Source: Streptosporangiaceae bacterium (GTDB lineage: Bacteria; Actinomycetota; Actinomycetes; Streptosporangiales; Streptosporangiaceae). Taken from it: DNA of 7,072 nucleotides. The notes under the pieces were generated by a model. It was not told the DNA's origin, searched no databases, and worked only from the letters and a program-made list of their open reading frames with translations. Location of the stretch: assembly GCA_030038715.1 (NCBI GenBank), contig JASHSO010000282.1, positions 1-7,072 on the forward strand, in the 5' to 3' direction. Both the position numbers and the translations under genes were made by a program. Shown here piece by piece: positions 1 to 5,213 of this stretch (within the stretch, counting starts at the first letter, position 1; each line of letters begins with the position of its first letter).

Positions 1-1355
1 GCAGAGTGCTGGACTTCCTGCAGGACACCGGTGACCTCGAGAACACGGTCGTACTCGTGGTCTCCGACAACGGGGCCAGCGCGGAGGGCGGTGCCACCGG
101 ATCGATCAACGACGTCCGTATGGTCAACCTCGACCCGGCGAGTACGGCCGAGATGTTCGCGCGGCTGGAGGAGATCGGCGGGGCGCTCACGCACAACAAC
201 TACCCGTGGGGCTGGACCATGGCGGGGAACACGCCGTTCCGCCGATGGAAGCGCGAAGTGCACGAGGGTGGCGTGGCCGATCCGTGCATCATCTCCTGGC
301 ACCGTGGTCGCGTGGCGGCTGGCGCGATTCGCCGCCAGTTCGCGCACGCGATCGACGTGCTTCCGACGCTGGCCGAGCTGGCGGGAGTCGAGCTTCCCGC
401 CGAGATCGGCGGGGTCGAGCAGTCCTCGATCGACGGCGTCAGCTTCGCCTACCTGCTCGGCGACGGTGGCGAGACCGCTGCGGAGCGGCACCATACGCAG
501 TATTTCGAGATGTTCGGGTCGCGGGCTATCTACCACGGCGGCTGGAAGGCGGTCACCTTCCACCCCGTCGGGCCGCTGTACGACGACCAGGACCCGAACG
601 CGCCGTTCGACCAGGACACCTGGGAGCTGTACCACGTCGATGAGGACCTGTCCGAGACCCTGGATCTTGCCGGGCAGCACCCCGACCTGCTCGGCGAGCT
701 CGTCGAGCTGTGGTGGAAGGAGGCGGCAGCCAACCGCGTCCTCCCGCTGGACAACCGGGTGCTGTGGGCTCTCGTGCACCGCAAGCCCGACCGCCGCAGG
801 CCACGGGCGGCGTTCCGGTACTTCCCCGGTGCAGCCCAGGTGCCCGAGGCGGTTGCGGTGAACGTGCGGAATCGATCGCACGCGCTGGTCGTCGATATCG
901 CCATCCCTGGCCCCGGCCGGACCGATGGCGTGCTGCTTGCCCTGGGCTCGGCTCTCGGTGGCTGGTCGCTGCACATCCTGCAGGGTCGGCTCCGCTATGT
1001 GCACAACCTGTACGGCAAGGAGCTGCACGTCGTGGAGTCGGCCGTGGCTATCGAGCCCGGCGAGCACCACGTCGAGTACGTCTTCAGCAAGGACGATGGG
1101 CTCGGCGGCGTCGGCGTGCTGACCTGCGATGGGCGCGAGGTCGGCAGCGGCGCGATCCCCCGGTTCACGCCGTCCGAGTTCAACGGCGTCGGTGCGGGCC
1201 TGACGTGCGGGTATGAGTGGGGACCCGCGATCGGAGCCGGGTATTCGGCGCCGTTCGAGTTCGGCGGCACGATCCGGCGCGCAGCGGTGGAGACCAGGGG
1301 CCCGCTGGTGCGCGACCCGCTAGCCGAACTCGAGGCGATCTTGTCGCAGCAGTGA
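1..1355 (+). CDS. Type I arylsulfatase, C-terminal part (5' end outside window)
   Basis: This is the 3' part of a type I (formylglycine-dependent) sulfatase, which hydrolyses sulfate esters. The frame is open to the left edge. The first possible start, a GTG at 6, reads as an internal Val in the conserved stretch ahead of the metal-binding motif, so I treat the gene as truncated by the window. Counting from that codon, SDNGASAEGG at residues 20-29 carries the Asp-Asn pair that ligates the active-site divalent cation, and FRRWKREVHEGG at 78-89 carries the conserved Lys and His-Glu-Gly-Gly. A beta-rich C-terminal domain follows from about residue 275 to the end. The missing upstream part should contain the CxPxR formylglycine motif. 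Full-length relatives, such as the large mycobacterial arylsulfatases, are near 780 residues. The natural substrate cannot be read from the sequence. It converges on the GT-C gene with a 68-bp gap. Family assignment is firm. Confidence 0.92.
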   Translation, partial: RVLDFLQDTGDLENTVVLVVSDNGASAEGGATGSINDVRMVNLDPASTAEMFARLEEIGGALTHNNYPWGWTMAGNTPFRRWKREVHEGGVADPCIISWHRGRVAAGAIRRQFAHAIDVLPTLAELAGVELPAEIGGVEQSSIDGVSFAYLLGDGGETAAERHHTQYFEMFGSRAIYHGGWKAVTFHPVGPLYDDQDPNAPFDQDTWELYHVDEDLSETLDLAGQHPDLLGELVELWWKEAAANRVLPLDNRVLWALVHRKPDRRRPRAAFRYFPGAAQVPEAVAVNVRNRSHALVVDIAIPGPGRTDGVLLALGSALGGWSLHILQGRLRYVHNLYGKELHVVESAVAIEPGEHHVEYVFSKDDGLGGVGVLTCDGREVGSGAIPRFTPSEFNGVGAGLTCGYEWGPAIGAGYSAPFEFGGTIRRAAVETRGPLVRDPLAELEAILSQQ

Positions 1356-1395
1356 CCTATCGCAGCGTGACCAGTCGCAGCGTGACCTGTCGCAG
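1345..1395. repeat. Short tandem repeat over the sulfatase stop codon
   Basis: Three consecutive units start with CGCAGC and contain GTGACC: 1345-1360 (16 bp), 1361-1375 (15 bp) and 1376-1390 (15 bp), followed by a partial CGCAG. The last two units differ at one position. The TGA stop of the sulfatase at 1353-1355 lies inside the first unit, so repeat expansion here would not disturb the protein. No function is evident. Confidence 0.6.
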
Positions 1396-1422
1396 GGGTG
1401 GTCCGGTTCACGGGTGGTCCGG
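1396..1422. repeat. 11-bp direct repeat GGGTGGTCCGG in the convergent gap
   Basis: GGGTGGTCCGG occurs exactly at 1396-1406 and again at 1412-1422, just before the stop codon of the opposite-strand gene at 1424. I see no hairpin with a T-run in this 68-bp convergent gap, so transcription termination is not explained by a classical terminator. Confidence 0.5.
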
Positions 1423-1423
1423 C

Positions 1424-2914
1424 TCAGTGCGGCGCCACGTAGGCGACGAATCTCAGCAGCTTGCTGCGGACGCCGGGCAGGTGGTGCAGCCGCCAGTGCC
1501 TGGCGTAGCCGGGCGGCGTCGCGCCGGGGTACTCAAGCACGGCGATCGCCGTCCCGCTGCGCACCGAGCTGACCGATGGGGCGGATGCGCAGCCTGCGTA
1601 GTAGGCGATCGGGATGTCCTGCTCGCCCTTGATCAAACATGGCCCGCGAACCCCGAGGTGGTGCAGGTCGGCGGCGATGCGGGCGTAGTCGCCGAAGAAC
1701 GTGACCTTTTCGGCGACCTGATGGTTGAGCACGGCGTTCTGCACGGATAGCTGCAGTGCCAGGCCCACGCCGAGCAGCGTGATCATGCCGGGTCGCAGAT
1801 CTTTGCTCACCCCGGTGACCAGCCAGCCAAGGGCGTCGGCGACCGGGATCGCCAGCAGCGCATAGGCCGGCAGCAGGAATCGCGGCGCCGCGTAGTCGAT
1901 CAGGAACAGGTACTGGAAGGCGACCGCGAGCCCGCACCAGGCGGCCAGCAGTGACGAGCCGAGCCGGTCGGCCCGGCGCGCCGCCAGCACGCCGAGCGTG
2001 ACGAGCACCGGGAGCGCCAGCCACCACAGGCTGACCTCCGGGTAGCGCACGCCGACGGTGCACGGCCGGCACAGGGTCGGCCCGTTCAGCGCGCGGAACT
2101 CCGCCCACAGGGCGAAGTGCAGCCCGAACCCGCCCTGCTCGGCTCCGGCAGCGTGCAGTCTGGCCAGCGGGCCGCCGAATCGCAGGTACGCTTCGACGAC
2201 CCACTCGGCACCGCCGGCGACAAGTCCGACGACGACTGCGGCGAACGGCTGCCACTGCCGCCAAGCGGGCACGGCCAGCACGGCCAGGACGAGCGCCCCG
2301 GCGAGGAAGACCGCGTCGCCGGGCCGGACCAGCGCCGCGATCGCCAGGCAGCCGGCCAGCCCGCACAGCGCGGCCCGGCGTGGCCTGGTCGTCGTGATCG
2401 CTGTCGGCCTGCTGGCCGCGCGCAGGAACAGGCCAACGGCGGCGAGGCCGCTGAACGCCACCCACTCGTCGGGCATTGCCTGCGGGCCGTAGTACAGCGC
2501 GACCCATAGCCCGCCATACACGACTCCGGCCAGCGCAAGCTGCCACGCGGGCCGCAGCCCTCGCCAGGCCAGCAGGGCCAGGAATAGCCCGAGCCCGGAT
2601 GCCAACGCGAGGTAGACCCGCAGGGCCAGCACGGACGATGTCAGCATCGTGACCGGCGCCGCCAGCAGCGGTACGCCCCTGGCCCGGGCTGGGTCGAAAT
2701 AAGCAGCCGGGGCATGAATGCTGAACTGGCTGATGTACACGACTTCGTCCCAGCTCAGTGCGAGCCGGGGCACGACGAAGGCGAGTTGCGCGCCGGTGAA
2801 CAGGGCAGCGACCACGACAAGCCACCAGATGCGATCGGCCCGCGGGTCGGCCTGGCGCCCCGCGCTGGCCTTCGGCCCACGCCGAGGCGTGGCGGCGCGC
2901 GCTGAGGTGGTCAT
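1424..2914 (-). CDS. Polytopic membrane glycosyltransferase, GT-C fold (GT39/ArnT-like)
   Basis: This is a 496-residue integral membrane protein. A basic cytoplasmic N-terminus (residues 1-28) is followed by a transmembrane segment at about 31-52. An Asp-Glu pair then sits at 56-57 in SWDEVVY, the position of the catalytic acidic motif in the first extracytoplasmic loop of GT-C enzymes. Hydrophobic segments continue at roughly 81-116, 124-141, 152-165, 182-215, 222-241, 296-311, 321-337, 345-366 and 376-392. A second acidic pair (MPDE, 147-150) and an APRFLLP segment (343-349) before a late helix also fit this superfamily. Such enzymes move sugars from polyprenyl-phosphate donors to acceptors outside the membrane; donor and acceptor here are unknown. 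Residues about 395-496 form a soluble tail. The ATG at 2914 has no clear Shine-Dalgarno sequence, so a leaderless message or another start is possible. The gene diverges from the COG4705-type gene. Confidence 0.75.
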   Translation of the reverse strand: MTTSARAATPRRGPKASAGRQADPRADRIWWLVVVAALFTGAQLAFVVPRLALSWDEVVYISQFSIHAPAAYFDPARARGVPLLAAPVTMLTSSVLALRVYLALASGLGLFLALLAWRGLRPAWQLALAGVVYGGLWVALYYGPQAMPDEWVAFSGLAAVGLFLRAASRPTAITTTRPRRAALCGLAGCLAIAALVRPGDAVFLAGALVLAVLAVPAWRQWQPFAAVVVGLVAGGAEWVVEAYLRFGGPLARLHAAGAEQGGFGLHFALWAEFRALNGPTLCRPCTVGVRYPEVSLWWLALPVLVTLGVLAARRADRLGSSLLAAWCGLAVAFQYLFLIDYAAPRFLLPAYALLAIPVADALGWLVTGVSKDLRPGMITLLGVGLALQLSVQNAVLNHQVAEKVTFFGDYARIAADLHHLGVRGPCLIKGEQDIPIAYYAGCASAPSVSSVRSGTAIAVLEYPGATPPGYARHWRLHHLPGVRSKLLRFVAYVAPH

Positions 2915-2945
2915 GCGGTCAAGGATGCCGTAGTTCTGTGACCGC
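2915..2945. promoter_or_regulatory. Inverted repeat GCGGTCA-N17-TGACCGC upstream of the GT-C gene
   Basis: GCGGTCA at 2915-2921 and TGACCGC at 2939-2945 are perfect reverse complements separated by 17 bp. One arm directly abuts the ATG of the minus-strand GT-C gene. It could be a repressor operator or an RNA hairpin occluding the start. I could not place a convincing -10/-35 pair here. Confidence 0.35.
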
Positions 2946-2997
2946 GGGTGCTCCGGACCCGGCCATTAGCGCGCGAATGCTGGGCCCCGCGTCAAGA

Positions 2998-3048
2998 CAC
3001 GGCAAAGCCCGAAAAGTTCTGCTCGGCGCGGCAGGAAGCCTTGCCGTG
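2998..3048. repeat. Inverted repeat CACGGCAA-N35-TTGCCGTG ahead of the COG4705-type gene
   Basis: CACGGCAA (2998-3005) and TTGCCGTG (3041-3048) are perfect 8-bp complements that flank an AGGAAG (3033-3038). The right arm ends 11 bp before the GTG start at 3060. It may be an operator pair or a leader hairpin, or it may be chance in GC-rich DNA. Confidence 0.3.
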
Positions 3049-3059
3049 ACTGTGGCATC

Positions 3060-3896
3060 GTGGCGCCCATGACCAGTGGCAGCGTCGCTAGGCGGCTCGG
3101 CGCGCAGGCCGGTCTCGGCGTCTCGAAGGTGCCACCGCAGATCACCGCGTGGTTCTGGCTAGCCAAGGTGTGCTCGACCGGCCAGGGCGAGGCCACCTCG
3201 GACTTCCTCTACCTCCATTACGGCAAGCTGGTGACCGGCACCATCGGCGTGATCTTGCTGGTGGGTGCCCTGGCGTGGCAGCTGAGCGTGCGGCGATACC
3301 TGACGTGGGTTTACTGGTTCGCTGTGGCGGCCGTCAGCGTCACAGGCACGATGGCAGCGGACGGACTGCACCTAGTGGTCGGGCTGCCGTACTGGCAGAC
3401 AACCACGATGTTCGCTGTCGCGCTGGCCGTGATCTTCGCGGCCTGGTACCTGACCGAGCGAACGCTGTCCATCCACAGCATCACGACGTTCCGGCGCGAG
3501 GTGTTCTACTGGCTCACGGTCATAGCCACGTTCGGTCTCGGAACCGCCCTTGGTGACCTGGTCGCGACGCCGCTCAAGCAGGGTTACTTCCGCGCGGCCG
3601 TGATCTTCCTGGTGCTCATCTGCATTCCGCTGCTGGCGCACTGGCGGCTCGGCATGAACCCGGTGCTGGCGTTCTGGTTCGCCTACACCCTGACCCGGCC
3701 GCTTGGCGCGTCGATCGCCGACTGGCTTGGCGTGTCGCACAGCCTCGGCGGGCTCGGCTGGGGGCGGGGGGTGGTGGCGATCGTCCTGCTGGTGCCGCTC
3801 GTCGCGATCGTCGCGTACATGGCTGTATCTCGCGTCGATACTCCCGCCGGCGAGCCCGTCCCGGTGCCGGTACGGGCACGGCACCGGGCCGGCTGA
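3060..3896 (+). CDS. Multi-pass membrane protein, COG4705-like, function unknown
   Basis: This is a 278-residue hydrophobic protein resembling the uncharacterised 'membrane-anchored protein' family COG4705. The conserved core seems to begin at SKVPPQITAWFW (22-33). The 20 residues before it are polar and poorly supported, so the true start may be the GTG at 3060, the ATG at 3069 or a later codon; none has a well-spaced ribosome-binding site. Hydrophobic segments lie near 56-75, 82-99, 113-130, 149-167, 178-194, 200-213 and 237-255. Four G-x4-D motifs recur: GEATSD (43-48), GTMAAD (96-101), GTALGD (161-166) and GASIAD (216-221). They look like an internally repeated, membrane-embedded acidic motif, which would suit a transporter, but that is inference. 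The C-terminus is a short Pro/Arg-rich tail. It is transcribed away from the GT-C gene; the next gene downstream is 329 bp away. Confidence 0.8.
   Translation: MAPMTSGSVARRLGAQAGLGVSKVPPQITAWFWLAKVCSTGQGEATSDFLYLHYGKLVTGTIGVILLVGALAWQLSVRRYLTWVYWFAVAAVSVTGTMAADGLHLVVGLPYWQTTTMFAVALAVIFAAWYLTERTLSIHSITTFRREVFYWLTVIATFGLGTALGDLVATPLKQGYFRAAVIFLVLICIPLLAHWRLGMNPVLAFWFAYTLTRPLGASIADWLGVSHSLGGLGWGRGVVAIVLLVPLVAIVAYMAVSRVDTPAGEPVPVPVRARHRAG
3860..3888 (+). terminator. Strong stem-loop at the 3' end of the COG4705-type gene
   Basis: CCCGGTGCCG (3860-3869) and CGGCACCGGG (3879-3888) form perfect 10-bp arms around a 9-nt loop. The stem ends five bases before the TGA at 3894-3896, so it lies inside the last codons. 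There is no T-tract. It could act as a U-less terminator or a 3' stabilising hairpin. Confidence 0.4.
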
Positions 3897-3913
3897 GCGG
3901 ACCCTGGCAGCGC

Positions 3914-3929
3914 GCGGCTGAACAGCCGC
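3914..3929 (+). terminator. Compact hairpin GCGGCT-GAAC-AGCCGC
   Basis: Six perfect GC-rich base pairs close a four-base loop, 18 bp after the stop of the COG4705-type gene. No T-run follows. Together with the stem-loop at 3860-3888 it could make a double terminator, but this is only plausible. Confidence 0.3.
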
Positions 3930-3938
3930 CCTCCCGCT

Positions 3939-3984
3939 CCTTATCGCGCAGGTCTAACCGGCCGGTCCTGCCGTCCCTTATCGC
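3939..3984. repeat. 9-bp direct repeat CCTTATCGC
   Basis: CCTTATCGC occurs at 3939-3947 and 3976-3984, 37 bp apart, at the boundary where the DNA changes from GC-rich to AT-richer. Possible binding sites; no known regulator is recognised. Confidence 0.3.
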
Positions 3985-4141
3985 ACCGCGTCAGCTTATT
4001 GGCTGCCAAATACCTCTAACGTGGCCTGGAATAACCTTTTTGAAATGCGCTCTGTAACAGGCCAGAGGGCGGCTGTGGTAACTGATATCGTCGAGCAACA
4101 ATTAACTGCGGACCGTCGGCGAGACTATATCTCGCCATAAC
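3955..4141 (+). repeat. Cluster of seven TAAC tetramers, four at 23-24 bp spacing
   Basis: TAAC starts at 3955, 4017, 4032, 4055, 4079, 4103 and 4138, all on the plus strand. The four central copies are spaced 23, 24 and 24 bp apart. At 50% GC less than one copy is expected by chance in 187 bp. Two of the central copies are preceded by G (GTAAC). The array lies upstream of the hydrolase-like gene and may be a set of regulator half-sites. Confidence 0.35.
4118..4136. promoter_or_regulatory. Inverted repeat GGCGAGA-N5-TCTCGCC (candidate operator)
   Basis: Perfect 7-bp arms at 4118-4124 and 4130-4136 flank CTATA, giving a TA-rich centre within GC arms. The site is 90 bp upstream of the GTG of the hydrolase-like gene. 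The size suits a dimeric helix-turn-helix repressor site. The TATA-like centre could overlap a -10 element, though no good -35 was found. Confidence 0.4.
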
Positions 4142-4213
4142 GAAGACATTTATTTGCCGCCCAACGGCGTGACTTTCCCTAAAGCCCGCCGAGCGGCGCT
4201 TATAGGGGCAACC

Positions 4214-4220
4214 GGGGGAA
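4214..4220 (+). promoter_or_regulatory. Ribosome-binding site GGGGGAA deciding the start of the hydrolase-like gene
   Basis: A purine run GGGGGAA ends five bases before the GTG at 4226. The longer frame from the TTG at 4154 has no such site. This supports the GTG start. Confidence 0.55.
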
Positions 4221-4225
4221 ACGGC

Positions 4226-5191
4226 GTGTTGCAGCTCCTCGAGCCCAGGCGGGTGCCTGCGCACGCGGGCAGGCTGCGCCCACCGGAGCAGGTCGTGTTC
4301 GCGCTGGTGTTTGCGCTCATGGCTGGGTTAGTCGCGGCCGTAACCGTGTCGAGCGCGAGGACCACCTACGCCAGCACGACGGCCAGCGCGGCGGGTGCGG
4401 CCAGCCATGCCGAGGCGCGGCACTCCGGGAGGGCGGCGGCGCACAATGTGACGAGCAACGGCCGGGCCAGCACGGCCCTGGACAGTGCGCTTGCAGCCGC
4501 GCTGGCCCCGCTAGTCCGCCACGGCGGCGACGTGGCGGCAGGCGTGATCGACCTGACCACGGGAAGCGAGGCCGTCTATCACGGCCGACGCCACTTCCAC
4601 TCCGCCAGCGTCGAGAATGCCGACCTGCTCGCCTGCCTGTTGCTGCAGCATCAGCGCACCAGAACCCCGCTGAGCGGCGCGGAAGCTGTCCTGGCCGCCG
4701 ACATGATGCATGACAGCGACAACTACGCGACCTCAGTCCTGTGGGATCTGGTCGGCGGGGCCGCGGGCATCAGGTCGGCCAACGCCGCGCTGAAGCTGCG
4801 CCGCACTAGGCCGGGCGAGTTCGGCTACTGGGGTTTGACCAGCACGGACGTCGTTGACCAGCTCCGGCTGCTGACCGACCTGGCGACGAGTGACTCACCG
4901 CTGTCAGCGGCGGCGCGCGGTTACGAGCTTCGGCTGATGGACCAGACGGCGCCCGGCCAGCGATGGGGCGTCCGCTCGGCCGCCACGCCAGGCACCGGCT
5001 TCGCGGTGCGGGATGGCTGGGTGCCAGATCCGGCGCTGTGGGTGGTCAACTCCATCGGAGTGGTTTACCACGATGGCCAGCGGCTGCTGATCGCCGTGCT
5101 GTCCAAGGACAACGCGACGGAGGCCGCCGGTATCGCGCTGGCGCGGGCTGCTGCAAGGGCGGCTGAGGTCGTGATCACCTCGGCCGGCTAG
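4226..5191 (+). CDS. Membrane-anchored serine beta-lactamase-like protein, catalytic Lys missing
   Basis: With the GTG start this is 321 residues. A basic N-terminus precedes one transmembrane segment (about 23-41) with no lipobox Cys, then an Ala/Ser/His-rich linker (about 44-85), then an extracytoplasmic domain of the class A beta-lactamase/DD-peptidase fold. FHSASVENADLL (124-135) is where the nucleophile motif SxxK belongs: Ser128 is present but the Lys position is Asn131. The SDN loop is intact (164-166, followed by YATSVLW). The KTG-like element reads RDGWVP (262-267), followed by NSIGVV (275-280). Many actinomycete relatives annotated 'serine hydrolase' keep SIVK and KNGW at these sites. 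Loss of the general base suggests weak or no acyl-enzyme chemistry, and perhaps a binding or sensing role. The frame can be extended to the TTG at 4154 without ribosome-binding support. The gene converges on the response regulator with an 18-bp gap. Fold assignment is good; function is open. Confidence 0.8.
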   Translation: MLQLLEPRRVPAHAGRLRPPEQVVFALVFALMAGLVAAVTVSSARTTYASTTASAAGAASHAEARHSGRAAAHNVTSNGRASTALDSALAAALAPLVRHGGDVAAGVIDLTTGSEAVYHGRRHFHSASVENADLLACLLLQHQRTRTPLSGAEAVLAADMMHDSDNYATSVLWDLVGGAAGIRSANAALKLRRTRPGEFGYWGLTSTDVVDQLRLLTDLATSDSPLSAAARGYELRLMDQTAPGQRWGVRSAATPGTGFAVRDGWVPDPALWVVNSIGVVYHDGQRLLIAVLSKDNATEAAGIALARAAARAAEVVITSAG

Positions 5192-5213
5192 CGTGCAGCG
5201 CCCGGTCGGCTAG
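5181..5213. repeat. Direct repeat CGGYCGGCTAG containing both convergent stop codons
   Basis: CGGCCGGCTAG (5181-5191) and CGGTCGGCTAG (5203-5213) differ at one base and start 22 bp apart. The first ends in the plus-strand TAG of the hydrolase-like gene. The second holds the minus-strand TAG of the response regulator (5210-5212). No terminator hairpin is visible in the gap. Confidence 0.45.

Larger units (their letters stand above)
3897..4225. other. 329-bp intergenic region with an AT-richer core
   Basis: I find no credible gene here. By hand count, 4021-4140 is about 51% GC, clearly below the flanking genes. The stretch holds a small hairpin (3914-3929), a 9-bp direct repeat, seven TAAC words, an inverted repeat (4118-4136) and the ribosome-binding site of the hydrolase-like gene. 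It most likely carries the promoter and leader of that gene. A transferred remnant or small RNA cannot be excluded. Confidence 0.6.

Noticed and set aside
1217..1750. Plus-strand open frame spanning the sulfatase 3' end and the GT-C gene
   Set aside because: It is antisense or out of frame to two well-supported genes, crosses the repeats, and its translation has no recognisable motif.
2966..3196. 76-residue minus-strand frame over the divergent spacer
   Set aside because: It overlaps the conserved N-terminal core of the COG4705-type gene, with no ribosome-binding site or motif.
3372..3884. Minus-strand open frame antisense to the COG4705-type gene
   Set aside because: Its translation is a highly charged, low-complexity product typical of the reverse of a membrane-protein gene. 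No start signal or motif.
3955..4141. CRISPR array or replication iterons as explanation for the TAAC series
   Set aside because: The repeated word is only four bases with variable flanks, no CRISPR-length repeats exist, and no replication or cas gene is nearby.
4201..4206. TATAGG as a -10 element for the hydrolase-like gene
   Set aside because: No acceptable -35 at 16-18 bp upstream (CCTAAA only), and the leader would be about 14 bases. Possible but not strong enough to list.
4154..4225. N-terminal extension of the hydrolase-like gene from a TTG at 4154
   Set aside because: It has no ribosome-binding site and starts inside the AT-richer leader, while the GTG at 4226 has GGGGGAA five bases upstream and gives a normal short basic N-terminus before the membrane anchor.
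4016..4264. Small minus-strand ORF in the intergenic region
   Set aside because: It would run into the start of the hydrolase-like gene, shows no family resemblance and no ribosome-binding site.
4226..5191. Calling the gene an active beta-lactamase (antibiotic resistance)
   Set aside because: The SxxK Lys is absent, the KTG element is RDG, and the usual class A Glu-x-x-Leu-Asn element is not recognisable.
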